Positions 17,450-26,242 of a stretch of 64,000 nucleotides of DNA are shown here, piece after piece. Source of the stretch: Roseovarius confluentis (GTDB lineage Bacteria; Pseudomonadota; Alphaproteobacteria; Rhodobacterales; Rhodobacteraceae); the NCBI RefSeq assembly GCF_002917925.1, contig NZ_PPFE01000013.1, positions 24,760 to 88,759 on the forward strand. The letters run 5' to 3'. The notes beneath the pieces are model-generated. The model worked only from the letters and a program-made list of their open reading frames with translations. It did no database searches and was not told the origin of the DNA. The position numbers and the translations under genes were made by a program. Position 1 is the first letter of the stretch, and every line of letters starts with the position of its first letter.

Positions 17450-17655
17450 CTGTCAGTTGATGCTACCGCGTCTAACACCTGTACCATCGCGATATAGCGC
17501 GCTTTGTCGGCGGTCAACCAGATCTGGCGGCTCGGATTGCAAAATTCACCATATCTGCGCAATTTGGTCACAGATCACGTGACCCAGATCAAGGTTGCTG
17601 CGCCGCTGTCGCGCTATGGTCCGGCTGCGCAACATCCTGACTGAGGAGACCCATC

Positions 17656-17841
17656 ATGATCTGGTTGATGGTTATCTTGCACGTTTTCATCGGATCCACC
17701 CTAGCCGGCTCGTTCGTCATCGCGGCGCTGGCCATGGGCTATGACACGCTGACGCCGATCCTGGTCACAGCGGCGGCGGGGTTCGTCGTGGCATTTCCGG
17801 TATCGTGGATCGTGGCGAAACAGCTTTATCAGGCCCGCTGA
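17656..17841 (+). CDS. small two-helix membrane protein
   Basis: A 61-residue hydrophobic protein with two transmembrane helices (about residues 3-26 and 32-54) and a short cytoplasmic YQAR-type tail. AGGAGACCC precedes the ATG, a good ribosome binding site. Close relatives of this size are common in Rhodobacteraceae and have often been mislabelled CTP synthetase; nothing in the sequence supports that enzyme. Function unknown. Confidence 0.75.
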   Translation: MIWLMVILHVFIGSTLAGSFVIAALAMGYDTLTPILVTAAAGFVVAFPVSWIVAKQLYQAR

Positions 17842-17853
17842 CGCCGGGGATAT

Positions 17854-17897
17854 CGCACCGACGCGATGCCACCCGGATACCGACGCTATACCGATGC
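17854..17897. repeat. four tandem 11-bp units (copy A)
   Basis: Read on the minus strand, four consecutive 11-mers: GCATCGGTATA, GCGTCGGTATC, CGGGTGGCATC, GCGTCGGTGCG. The order and variants match, unit by unit, the array at 52838-52881 (about 6 differences in 41 bases). The array lies between convergent genes and overlaps the last codons of the hydrolase gene. Confidence 0.75.
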
Positions 17898-18659
17898 GGT
17901 ATTTTCCAGCCATCCGCGCACGGCGGATTCAAATTCGCGCGGCCGCTCGGCGTGCAGCCAGTGGCCCGCGTCCTTGATCTTGATGAAGGTCGCGTCGGGG
18001 AACAGGTCCTTGATACGGGCGCGGTACTCTCGCGCGACGTAGTCGGAATTCGCACCGGACAGAAACAGCGTCTTGCCGTCGAACCGGCCGTCCAAGTCGG
18101 GAAAGCTGAGGATCTTCGGCATCTCGGCCTCGAGCGTATCGAGGTTGAGGCGCCATTTTTTTTCTTTCACATCAAGCGATTGCGTGAAGAAGGGAATGAG
18201 CGCCGGATCATCGACGACGCCTTTCAACTGCGCCTCCGCATCCGACCGCTTGGTGATCGCCGACAGGTCCACGCTGCGCATCGCGTCGATATACTGCGCC
18301 TGGCTGTGACCATAGCTGACCGGCGCGATGTCGGCCACGATCAGGCGGTGCACAAGGTCGGGCCGGGTCAATGCCAGCACCATCGCCGCCTTGCCGCCCA
18401 TGGAATGCCCGAGCACGTCAATCGGACCGTCAGTTTTGGCCTCGATCACCTCGGCGAGGTCAGCGGCCATGTCCTCGTAGGAATGCTCGGAAAACCAAGG
18501 GCTTGTGCCGTGATTGCGCATGTCGACGGCCATGACCGGGCCCCTGTCGGACAGCCGCTTGGCGATGACTCCCCAGTTGCGGCCCGAACCATAAAGGCCG
18601 TGAGCGATGAGAAGCGGCGGCTTCGTGCCTTGGGACGCGTGGTGAATGACGTTCAGCAT
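17886..18659 (-). CDS. alpha/beta hydrolase (YbfF-like esterase)
   Basis: A 257-residue alpha/beta-fold hydrolase resembling the esterase YbfF. The nucleophile elbow is VLGHSMGGKAAM (Ser near residue 94), the oxyanion segment AHGLYGSGRNWG (about residues 19-30), and the catalytic His is in DAGHWLHAERP near the C-terminus. The start MLNVIHHASQG at 18659 matches the family; the ATG 33 bases upstream adds a poor extension. The natural substrate is unknown. Its stop codon lies inside the tandem 11-bp array. Confidence 0.9.
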   Translation of the reverse strand: MLNVIHHASQGTKPPLLIAHGLYGSGRNWGVIAKRLSDRGPVMAVDMRNHGTSPWFSEHSYEDMAADLAEVIEAKTDGPIDVLGHSMGGKAAMVLALTRPDLVHRLIVADIAPVSYGHSQAQYIDAMRSVDLSAITKRSDAEAQLKGVVDDPALIPFFTQSLDVKEKKWRLNLDTLEAEMPKILSFPDLDGRFDGKTLFLSGANSDYVAREYRARIKDLFPDATFIKIKDAGHWLHAERPREFESAVRGWLENTASV

Positions 18660-18731
18660 GGCACAAGCCAATACACGCCATTGCCCCCGCAATCAATTGC
18701 GCCTAGTGTGCGCCGCCGAGAGGTGGCTTAA

Positions 18732-19106
18732 GTGATTGATCGCAAACAATTTGGCACACGGCGCGAGGCGCTTGAAAAGCAGCTTCACGAAAAGCTGGGG
18801 CTTCGGGGCAAGACGCTTGCTACGCGGCTGCGCCGCGCCGGGCGGCTTTTGCCCAAGCGCCTTCGGGACGAAGGCCGGTTCCTGGTGGACGCGGAGCGGA
18901 AATTGGCGCATCCGCGGTTGGCCACCCAGGTCGATGAGGCGCGTGTCGAGAAGGCTTTCGAGGCTTTGGAGACGCACCTGAAAGCCATCGACGCGGCCGA
19001 CCGGCGGCGCAGTCGACTGATCCACTGGCTGGCCGGTTTGGTGTTCAACCTGTTGATCCTTGGCGCGCTGGTACTTGTCGCGCTGCGCTGGCAGGGCGTC
19101 ATATAA
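18732..19106 (+). CDS. hypothetical protein with C-terminal membrane anchor
   Basis: A 124-residue protein starting with GTG at 18732. The first 95 residues are strongly basic and predicted helical (LEKQLHEKLGLRG, then several Arg-rich helices); the last 25 residues form a single hydrophobic helix (HWLAGLVFNLLILGALVLVALRW), so it looks tail-anchored. No family recognised. A terminator follows directly after its stop. Monocistronic, divergent from the hydrolase gene. Confidence 0.7.
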   Translation: MIDRKQFGTRREALEKQLHEKLGLRGKTLATRLRRAGRLLPKRLRDEGRFLVDAERKLAHPRLATQVDEARVEKAFEALETHLKAIDAADRRRSRLIHWLAGLVFNLLILGALVLVALRWQGVI

Positions 19107-19138
19107 AAACCCGCGCAAGCAATGGCTTACGCGGGTTT
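19107..19138. terminator. bidirectional intrinsic terminator
   Basis: AAACCCGCG (19107-19115) pairs with CGCGGGTTT (19130-19138), extended inside by AAGC/GCTT. The terminal AAA/TTT tracts allow termination of both the plus-strand small gene and the convergent glyA. Confidence 0.75.
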
Positions 19139-19159
19139 CCAGGATCGATCAGACCGAGA

Positions 19160-20467
19160 TCAGAGGTTCGGGTAAAGCGGGAAGCGGGCGCAAAGGTCCG
19201 CGACCTCGGCTTTGACTTTGGCCTCGGCATCGCCGTTCCCGTCCTCACCGTTGGCTGCAAGCCCGTCGACCACCTCGACGATCCAGTCGGCGATCTGGCG
19301 GAATTCCGCCTCGCCGAAACCACGGGTCGTTCCGGCGGGCGAGCCGAGACGGATGCCGCTGGTGACGGTGGGCTTCTCGGGGTCGAAGGGAACGCCGTTC
19401 TTGTTGCAGGTGATGTGGGCACGGCCCAGCGACTTCTCGGTCGCGTTGCCTTTGACGCCCTTGGGCCGCAGGTCGACCAGCAGGACGTGGGTGTCGGTGC
19501 CGTGGGTCACGGTATCCAGCCCGCCCTTGATCAGTTGGTCGCTCATCGCCTGCGCGTTGGTGATGACCTGCTGGATATAGGACTTGAACTCGGGCCGCAG
19601 GGCCTCGCCAAAGGCGACGGCCTTGGCGGCGATCACGTGCATCAAGGGACCGCCCTGGATGCCGGGGAAGATGGCGGAGTTGAACTTCTTCGCCAGCGCC
19701 TCGTCATTGGTCAGGATCATGCCGCCGCGCGGGCCGCGCAGTGTCTTGTGCGTTGTGGTCGTGGCGACATGCGCGTGCGGGAAGGGCGAGGGGTGCAGGC
19801 CTGCGGCCACCAGGCCGGCAAAGTGGGCCATATCCACGTGCAGGTAGGCGCCGACCATGTCGGCGATCTCGCGCATGCGGGCAAAGTCGATCTGGCGCGG
19901 TACGGCGGAGCCACCGGCGATCAGCATCTTGGGCTGGTGTTCCTTTGCCAGCGCCTCGACCTGGTCGTAGTCGATCAGGTTGTCTTCCTTGCGGACGCCG
20001 TATTGCACGGCGTTGAACCACTTACCCGATTGGTTGGGGGCCGCGCCGTGGGTCAGGTGGCCGCCTGCGTCGAGGCTCATGCCCAGGATCGTGTCGCCCG
20101 GTTGCAGAAGGGCGGTGAACACGCCCTGGTTCGCCTGGCTGCCCGAATTGGGCTGCACGTTGGCAAAGCCGCAGTCGAAAAGCTTGCATGCGCGCTCGAT
20201 GGCCAGATTCTCGGCAATGTCGACGAACTGGCAGCCGCCATAGTAGCGCCGGCCGGCGTAACCTTCGGCGTATTTGTTGGTCATCACGCTGCCTTGCGCT
20301 TCCATCACGGCGGCAGAGACGATGTTTTCCGATGCGATAAGCTCGATTTCGTCGCGTTGACGACCGAGCTCTTTCTGGATGGCTTCGGCGATATCGGGGT
20401 CGCGAGACGTCAGCGATTCCGTGAAAAAGCCTTCTGAAACAAATTCTTGATTTCCGTCGTGCGCCAT
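19160..20467 (-). CDS. glyA: serine hydroxymethyltransferase
   Basis: PLP enzyme interconverting serine and glycine with tetrahydrofolate, feeding one-carbon metabolism. The start MAHDGNQEFVSEGFF at 20467 has a GGAGGA box upstream and gives 435 residues; the earlier ATG at 20545 adds 26 unlikely residues. Family landmarks are ELIASENIVS, NKYAEGYAGRRYYGG, and the PLP lysine segment VATTTTHKTLRGPRGGM. It is divergent from nadK. Confidence 0.96.
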   Translation of the reverse strand: MAHDGNQEFVSEGFFTESLTSRDPDIAEAIQKELGRQRDEIELIASENIVSAAVMEAQGSVMTNKYAEGYAGRRYYGGCQFVDIAENLAIERACKLFDCGFANVQPNSGSQANQGVFTALLQPGDTILGMSLDAGGHLTHGAAPNQSGKWFNAVQYGVRKEDNLIDYDQVEALAKEHQPKMLIAGGSAVPRQIDFARMREIADMVGAYLHVDMAHFAGLVAAGLHPSPFPHAHVATTTTHKTLRGPRGGMILTNDEALAKKFNSAIFPGIQGGPLMHVIAAKAVAFGEALRPEFKSYIQQVITNAQAMSDQLIKGGLDTVTHGTDTHVLLVDLRPKGVKGNATEKSLGRAHITCNKNGVPFDPEKPTVTSGIRLGSPAGTTRGFGEAEFRQIADWIVEVVDGLAANGEDGNGDAEAKVKAEVADLCARFPLYPNL

Positions 20468-20628
20468 TTTTGATGTCCTCCACATTGCGAGCCAAGCGAT
20501 TTCGTATCGGATACACCGTCTTTTTGAAAGGCGGTAATGCGACACATGTCACCTGCGGACCGGCATCGCTGGTACGAAGGCGCATTTTATGCTTCGATCA
20601 ACTTTCGGAACAAATCAAGGTAGCCAAA

Positions 20629-21396
20629 ATGGGCAATCCGCACAAAATCGCCTTTGTCGCCAGCAACGTGCCCATTGCACAGACCGCCCGAGCGGCGCTT
20701 GCTGCGCGGTTCGGCGATGCCACGCCCGAGGACGCGGATCTGATTGTGGCGCTGGGCGGCGACGGGTTCATGCTCGAGACGCTGCACGCGGTACAGAAGC
20801 TGGGAAAGCCGGTTTACGGGATGAATCGCGGTACTGTCGGCTTCCTGATGAACGAATACAGCGAATCGGATCTGCTTGAGCGGTTGGAAGAGGCCGAAGA
20901 AGAAGTCATCAACCCGCTGTGCATGTCTGCCACGGATAAAAACGGGCAAACGCATGAGGCGCTGGCGATCAACGAGGTGTCTCTGCTGCGGGCGGGACCG
21001 CAGGCGGCCAAGCTGCGGATCACGGTGGACGGGCGGTTGCGCTTGGAAGAACTGAGCTGCGACGGCTGCTTGTTGGCGACGCCTGCCGGGTCCACGGCCT
21101 ATAACTACAGCGCGCACGGACCGATCCTGCCGATCGGGTCGGACGTTCTGGCGCTGACCGCGGTGGCGGCGTTCCGGCCCAGGCGGTGGCGCGGGGCGCT
21201 CTTGCCCAAGAACGCGCATGTGCGGTTCGACGTGTTGGACCCCGAAAAGCGGCCGGTGATGGCGGATGCGGACAGCAGTTCCATCCGAAATGTCCTGTCG
21301 GTCGAGGTGCGGTCCGATCCTACCATTCAGCACCGGATATTGTTCGATCCGGGACACGGGCTGGAGGAACGGCTGCTGCGGGAGCAGTTCAGCTAA
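20629..21396 (+). CDS. nadK: NAD kinase
   Basis: Phosphorylates NAD to NADP using ATP or polyphosphate. The start MGNPHKIAFVAS at 20629 gives 255 residues, normal for the family; the open frame begins at 20470 but includes the divergent promoter. The glycine-rich ATP-binding motif LIVALGGDGFMLETLH is at about residues 40-55, and NEVSLLR plus the TPAGSTAYNYSAHGP segment bind NAD. Convergent with prpE. Confidence 0.95.
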   Translation: MGNPHKIAFVASNVPIAQTARAALAARFGDATPEDADLIVALGGDGFMLETLHAVQKLGKPVYGMNRGTVGFLMNEYSESDLLERLEEAEEEVINPLCMSATDKNGQTHEALAINEVSLLRAGPQAAKLRITVDGRLRLEELSCDGCLLATPAGSTAYNYSAHGPILPIGSDVLALTAVAAFRPRRWRGALLPKNAHVRFDVLDPEKRPVMADADSSSIRNVLSVEVRSDPTIQHRILFDPGHGLEERLLREQFS

Positions 21397-21399
21397 GCC

Positions 21400-23289
21400 C
21401 TACTTCGCCAGGCCGATGGTTTGCAGCGCGTCGCGGATCTCGTCCAGGATGGCGGGATCGTCGATCGTCGCTGGCATCTTGTAGTCCTGATTGTCGGCAA
21501 TTTTGACCATGGTGGCGCGCAGGATCTTGCCCGAGCGGGTCTTGGGCAGACGGTCCACGACCACGGCCAGCTTGAAGGCCGCGACGGGGCCGATCTGGTC
21601 GCGCACCAGCTTGACGCATTCGGCAGTGATCTCTTCATGCGGGCGGTCGACGCCCTTGGTCAGGCAAACGAAGCCCACGGGAAGTTGCCCCTTGAGTTCG
21701 TCGCTGACACCGATCACCGCGCATTCGGCCACGTCGGGGTGGCTGGCCAGAACTTCCTCCATCCCGCCGGTCGAGAGGCGGTGACCCGCGACGTTGATGA
21801 CGTCATCGGTGCGCGCCATGATCCAGACATAGCCGTCTTCGTCGACCATCCCGGCGTCGCCGGTCTCATAATAGCCTGGGAAATGGTCGAGGTAGCTTTT
21901 TCGAAAACGGTCCTCGGCGTTCCAGAGCGTGGGCAGGGTGCCCGGGGGCAGGGGCAGCTTGATGGCGATGGCGCCCAGTGTGCCGGGGGCCACGGGGTGC
22001 CCCGCATCGTCGAGGATCTGGATGTCGTAGCCGGGCATCGCCACGGTGGGCGAGCCGATCTTGACCGGCAGCGCCTCGATCCCCGCCGGCATGCCCGCGA
22101 TGGTCCAGCCGGTTTCGGTTTGCCACCAGTGGTCATAGACCGGCTTTCCGGTCATTTTATGCGTCCATTCAATGGTATCGGGGTCGGCGCGTTCGCCAGC
22201 GAGGTAGATGGCGCCCAGACCTGACAAGTCGTATTTCTTGAGGTATTCGCCATGCGGGTCCTCGCGCTTTACCGCGCGGAAGGCGGTGGGCGCGGTGAAG
22301 AAGGACTTCACCTTGTGCTCCTCGATCACCCGCCAGAACGTGCCGGCGTCAGGCGTGCCGACGGGTTTGCCCTCGAACACGATGGTGGTGTTGCCGTGAA
22401 TGAGCGGCGCGTAGCAGATATAGCTGTGTCCCACGACCCAGCCCACATCGGACGCGGCCCAGAACACGTCGCCCGGATCGACATTGTAGATGTTCTTCAT
22501 GCTCCAGTTCAGCGCCACAAGGTGGCCGCCCGTGGCCCGGACAACCCCCTTGGGTGCGCCGGTGGTACCGGAGGTGTAGAGGATATAGGCGGGGTGGTTG
22601 CCCTCGACCGGCAGGCAATCGGCGGGTTCGGTGCCTTTCTGGAAGTCGTGCCAGTCGACATCGCGCCCCTCGGTCAGGGTGGCCGTCTCCTGTTCGCGTT
22701 GAAAGATCACGCAGAAATCGGGCTTGTGTGTAGCCTGGTCCACTGCGCCGTCAAGCAGGGGCTTGTAGTGGACGACGCGGCCGGGCTCCAGCCCGCAGGA
22801 GGCGGCGATAATGCATTTCGGCTTGGCGTCGTCGATACGTACGGCCAGCTCGTGGGCCGCGAAGCCGCCGAATACAACCGAGTGGATCGCGCCGATGCGG
22901 GCGCAGGCCAGCATCGCCTCCAGCGCCTCGGGGACCATGGGCATGTAGATGATGACGCGGTCGCCCTTTTGCACGCCCTTGGCCCGCAGCGCCCCGGCAA
23001 GGCTGGCGACACGGTCCTTGAGTTCGGCATAGGTGATCTTGGAGATACTGTCGGTGATCGGGCTGTCGTGGATGATTGCCACCTGATCGCCGCGTCCGGC
23101 CTCGACATGACGATCAACTGCGTTGTAGCAGCCGTTCACCTTGCCGTCGCTGTACCACTCATAGAAAGGAGCCTTGTCATCGAAAAGCGCCTTGGAGGGT
23201 TTTTCGTCCCAGTCGATAGCTTCGGCGGCCTGCATCCAGAAGCCTTCAGGATCGCTTTTCCAGCCTTCGTAAACATCATTGTATGCCAT
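21400..23289 (-). CDS. prpE: propionyl-CoA synthetase
   Basis: AMP-forming acyl-CoA synthetase that activates propionate, a step of propionate and odd-chain fatty acid use. The 629-residue protein opens with MAYNDVYEGWKSDPEGFW, a PrpE-type start, and carries YILYTSGTTGAPKGVVRATGG (AMP motif), VYDHWWQTETGW and the C-terminal acetylation lysine motif RLPKTRSGKILRATM. It ends three bases after the convergent nadK. The next minus-strand gene, maeB, lies upstream by 122 bases and is probably a separate unit. Confidence 0.92.
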   Translation of the reverse strand: MAYNDVYEGWKSDPEGFWMQAAEAIDWDEKPSKALFDDKAPFYEWYSDGKVNGCYNAVDRHVEAGRGDQVAIIHDSPITDSISKITYAELKDRVASLAGALRAKGVQKGDRVIIYMPMVPEALEAMLACARIGAIHSVVFGGFAAHELAVRIDDAKPKCIIAASCGLEPGRVVHYKPLLDGAVDQATHKPDFCVIFQREQETATLTEGRDVDWHDFQKGTEPADCLPVEGNHPAYILYTSGTTGAPKGVVRATGGHLVALNWSMKNIYNVDPGDVFWAASDVGWVVGHSYICYAPLIHGNTTIVFEGKPVGTPDAGTFWRVIEEHKVKSFFTAPTAFRAVKREDPHGEYLKKYDLSGLGAIYLAGERADPDTIEWTHKMTGKPVYDHWWQTETGWTIAGMPAGIEALPVKIGSPTVAMPGYDIQILDDAGHPVAPGTLGAIAIKLPLPPGTLPTLWNAEDRFRKSYLDHFPGYYETGDAGMVDEDGYVWIMARTDDVINVAGHRLSTGGMEEVLASHPDVAECAVIGVSDELKGQLPVGFVCLTKGVDRPHEEITAECVKLVRDQIGPVAAFKLAVVVDRLPKTRSGKILRATMVKIADNQDYKMPATIDDPAILDEIRDALQTIGLAK

Positions 23290-23411
23290 TGTATCCCCTC
23301 CACGGTCCTCGCGCCTCGTTTACGCCAGGGCAATGCGCCAAGACAAGGCTGTCCGGACGGCCCGTGGCACAATACCGCAAGCCGCCCGGATAAGGGAATA
23401 TCCCGGATGCG

Positions 23412-25691
23412 TCAGCCGTAATGGGCCACCGGGGTGCCGGCGATGGCGGCCATGTTGAGCAATCCGCGTGCGGTGATCGACGGTGTCACGATATGTGCCC
23501 GATTGCCCATGCCCATCAGGATCGGCCCGACCTCGAGCCCGCCGGCCTTCATTTTCAGGATGTTGCGCACGCCCGAAGCGGTGTCGCCATTGGAAAAGAG
23601 AAGCACGTTGGCGGCGCCTTCCATGCGGTTGTCGGGCAGGAGCCGTTGGCGCAGGTCCGGGTCAAGCGCGGCGTCGAGGTTCATCTCGCCTTCGTAGCAG
23701 AAATTGCGCGGCTCGCGGTCGAGGATCTGAAGTGCCTCGCGCAGACGGTTGCCGGAATCGCTGCCCTGGTTGCCGAATTGCGACTGCGAGCAAAAGGCGA
23801 CGCTGGGCTCGAGGCCGAAGCGCTTGACGTGGCGAGCCGCGCCGATGGCGGTTTCGGCCAGTTCCTCGGGTGTCGGGCGGATGCGCACATGGGTGTCGGC
23901 GATGAAAAGCGGGCCGTCCTCGAGGATCATCATCGACAGGGCGCCGTGCGGGTGATGTTCGGCGTCGCCCAGCACCTGTGAGACGTAATTCATGTGCCAG
24001 CGGTATTCGCCGAAGGTGCCGCAAATGAGCGAGTCCGCCTCTTCGCGGTATACCATGATCGCGCCGATGGCGGTGGTGTTGGTGCGCATGATCGCCTTGG
24101 CAAGGTCAGGCGTGACGCCGCGGCGTTTCATGATGTCGTGATAGGTGGCCCAGTAGTCGCGGTACCGGTGGTCACGCTCCGGGTTCACGATGCTGAAATC
24201 CTTGTCGGGGCGGATTTCCAGGCCGATGCGTTCGCAACGCGCGGCGATCACGTCAGGACGGCCAATGAGGATTGGCAGTTCGGTCGTTTCCTCGAGGATG
24301 GCCTGAGCGGCGCGCAATACGCGCTCGTCCTCGCCCTCGGCAAAGACGATCCGCCGGGCGGCCGTGGCCGCGGCCTCGAAGACCGGGCGCATCAGGAGGG
24401 CGGATTTGAAAACAGACGCCTGAAGGTTGGCCGAATAGGCGTTGAGATCCTCGATGGGCCGCGCGGCAACGCCCGACTCCATCGCAGCCTTGGCCACGGC
24501 GGTGGGCACGACGCTGGACAGACGCGGATCGAAAGGTTTCGGGATCAGGTAGTCGGGCCCGAAATTCATCTGCTCGCCCTGGTAGGCGGCGGCAGCCTCG
24601 GCTGACGTGGTGGCGCGGGCCAACTCGGCAATGGCCTCGACGCAGGCGATCTGCATGGCGTCGTTGATGTCCGTGGCGCCCACGTCGAGCGCCCCGCGGA
24701 AGATGAACGGAAAGCAGAGCACGTTGTTGACCTGGTTCGGAAAGTCGCTTCGGCCCGTCGCGATGATCGCGTTGGGCGCGATCTTGCGCACTTCGTCGGG
24801 CATGATTTCCGGCATCGGGTTGGCCAGCGCGAGGATGATTGGGCTGTCGGACATCCGGGCGACATGTTCGGGTTTCAGCACGCCCGCGCCAGAAAGGCCG
24901 AGGAAGAGGTCTGCGCCCTCGATCACATCGCCGAGCGTGCGCAGATCGGTTTTCTGGGCGAAGGCGGCCTTTTGCGGGTTCATGTCTTCGGTGCGGCCTT
25001 CGTAGACCAGACCGTGAATGTCGCAGAGCCAGATGTTTTCGCGTTTCACGCCGAGTTTCAGCAGCAGGTTGAGGCAGGCGATGCCGGCGGCCCCGCCCCC
25101 GGTCGAGACGATCTTGATATCCTCGAAGGATTTGCCCGCCACGTGCAGCGCGTTGGTGGCGGCGGCGCCGACGACGATGGCGGTGCCGTGCTGGTCGTCG
25201 TGGAAGACGGGAATGTTCATGCGCTCGCGGCAGATCTTTTCCACGATGAAGCAGTCGGGCGCCTTGATATCCTCAAGGTTGATGGCGCCGAAGGACGGCT
25301 CCAGCGCGCAGACGATCTCGGCGAGGCGCTCGGGGTCCTGCTCGTCCAGTTCGAGATCGAAGCAGTCGATATTGGCAAATTTCTTGAACAGGACTGCCTT
25401 GCCCTCCATCACCGGCTTGGAAGCGAGGGCGCCGATGTTGCCAAGACCCAGCACGGCGGTGCCATTGGTGACAACGGCCACCTGGTTGGCGCGGCTGGTA
25501 TAGCGGCTGGCGTCGGTGGGATTGGCCTTGATTTCGAGACAGGCCTCGGCGACGCCGGGCGAATAGGCGCGGGCCAGGTCGCGCCCGTTGGCCAGCGGTT
25601 TCGTCGCACGAATCTCGAGTTTTCCGGGCTTGGGAAACTCGTGATAGGTCAATGCCGCCTGGCGAAGGCTTTCGTTCGCGTTGTCTGCCAT
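23412..25691 (-). CDS. maeB: NADP-dependent malic enzyme with C-terminal phosphotransacetylase domain
   Basis: Converts malate to pyruvate and CO2 with NADP reduction. The 759-residue size shows the two-part MaeB type: a malic-enzyme domain (about residues 1-430) and a regulatory phosphotransacetylase-like domain (about 430-759). Visible features are RDLARAYSPGVAEACLEI, VSTGGGAAGIACLNLL for the Rossmann core, and the PTA half with FAEGEDERVLRAAQAILEE. The PTA half typically confers acetyl-CoA regulation rather than activity. Divergent from cdd. Confidence 0.95.
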   Translation of the reverse strand: MADNANESLRQAALTYHEFPKPGKLEIRATKPLANGRDLARAYSPGVAEACLEIKANPTDASRYTSRANQVAVVTNGTAVLGLGNIGALASKPVMEGKAVLFKKFANIDCFDLELDEQDPERLAEIVCALEPSFGAINLEDIKAPDCFIVEKICRERMNIPVFHDDQHGTAIVVGAAATNALHVAGKSFEDIKIVSTGGGAAGIACLNLLLKLGVKRENIWLCDIHGLVYEGRTEDMNPQKAAFAQKTDLRTLGDVIEGADLFLGLSGAGVLKPEHVARMSDSPIILALANPMPEIMPDEVRKIAPNAIIATGRSDFPNQVNNVLCFPFIFRGALDVGATDINDAMQIACVEAIAELARATTSAEAAAAYQGEQMNFGPDYLIPKPFDPRLSSVVPTAVAKAAMESGVAARPIEDLNAYSANLQASVFKSALLMRPVFEAAATAARRIVFAEGEDERVLRAAQAILEETTELPILIGRPDVIAARCERIGLEIRPDKDFSIVNPERDHRYRDYWATYHDIMKRRGVTPDLAKAIMRTNTTAIGAIMVYREEADSLICGTFGEYRWHMNYVSQVLGDAEHHPHGALSMMILEDGPLFIADTHVRIRPTPEELAETAIGAARHVKRFGLEPSVAFCSQSQFGNQGSDSGNRLREALQILDREPRNFCYEGEMNLDAALDPDLRQRLLPDNRMEGAANVLLFSNGDTASGVRNILKMKAGGLEVGPILMGMGNRAHIVTPSITARGLLNMAAIAGTPVAHYG

Positions 25692-25846
25692 GAGGTCCTC
25701 TGCAAGAATTAGTTTAAGGGTAAACTATATCCGATCGACCGGATGTTCCAGCCCTGTTGATGCCGGGCCACAGTTAGCTTGCATATCAGGGCGTGGCGAC
25801 GCAATCTCAAATGAGCGAGGAGGCAGGCAGCATGCCGGGAGGCCGA

Positions 25847-26239
25847 ATGAGTTTGCTGGACGAGGCGCAGCGTGTGCGGAAGAATGCCCATGCCCCGTAT
25901 TCGGGCTTCAAGGTCGGGGCGGCACTGACGACGCGCACGGGCCGGGTGTTCGCCGGGTGCAACGTCGAGAACGTGGCCTATCCCGAAGGCACCTGCGCCG
26001 AGGCCGGGGCGATCGCCGCGATGGTCGCGGCCGGCGAAACAGAAATTGCCGAGATCGTGGTCGTCGCCGACAGCCCCGAGCCTGTGACGCCTTGCGGCGG
26101 GTGTCGGCAAAAGCTGGCGGAGTTCGGCAGCGGCGAGATGCTCGTCACCATGGCAACGCTCGGCGGTGTCACCGTCACGCGGACGTTGAAGGAATTGCTG
26201 CCCGGTGCCTTTACAACACATCACATGGCGAATGGCTGA
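25847..26239 (+). CDS. cdd: cytidine deaminase
   Basis: Zinc enzyme deaminating cytidine and deoxycytidine to uridine products. The zinc ligands and proton-shuttle Glu are in CAEAGAIAA, and the second zinc pair in PCGGCRQKL. Three in-frame starts compete: 25811, 25832 and 25847. I prefer 25847 (MSLLDEAQRVRKNAHAPYSG) because homologs start near there and a GGGAGG lies upstream, but 25832 has an AGGAGG box and is also credible. First gene of the cdd-deoA-deoB-upp salvage run. Confidence 0.9.
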   Translation: MSLLDEAQRVRKNAHAPYSGFKVGAALTTRTGRVFAGCNVENVAYPEGTCAEAGAIAAMVAAGETEIAEIVVVADSPEPVTPCGGCRQKLAEFGSGEMLVTMATLGGVTVTRTLKELLPGAFTTHHMANG

Positions 26240-26242
26240 CCC

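Larger units (their letters stand above)
16679..17655. other. ~1 kb gene-free interval with unusual composition
   Basis: No frame here looks like a protein. The left part (to about 16920) is less G+C-rich and holds two DnaA-box-like sites. From about 16980 to 17450 the sequence is very G+C-rich with many short self-complementary runs and ends in a stable hairpin at 17418-17449. Candidates 17155-17460 (plus) and 17064-17273 (minus) are Gly/Arg/Pro-rich and unsupported. A structured RNA or a decayed gene are both possible; I looked for RNase P and tmRNA signatures and did not see them. Confidence 0.55.

Noticed and set aside
17155..17460. 101-residue plus-strand frame in the gene-free interval
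   Set aside because: Gly-rich low-complexity, overlapping competing frames on both strands, no ribosome box, no homology pattern.
16679..17655. RNase P RNA or tmRNA
   Set aside because: The conserved cores of both RNAs were looked for and not seen.
20468..20628. Riboswitch upstream of glyA or nadK
   Set aside because: No glycine, THF or SAM/SAH riboswitch core could be recognised; the interval is an ordinary divergent promoter region.
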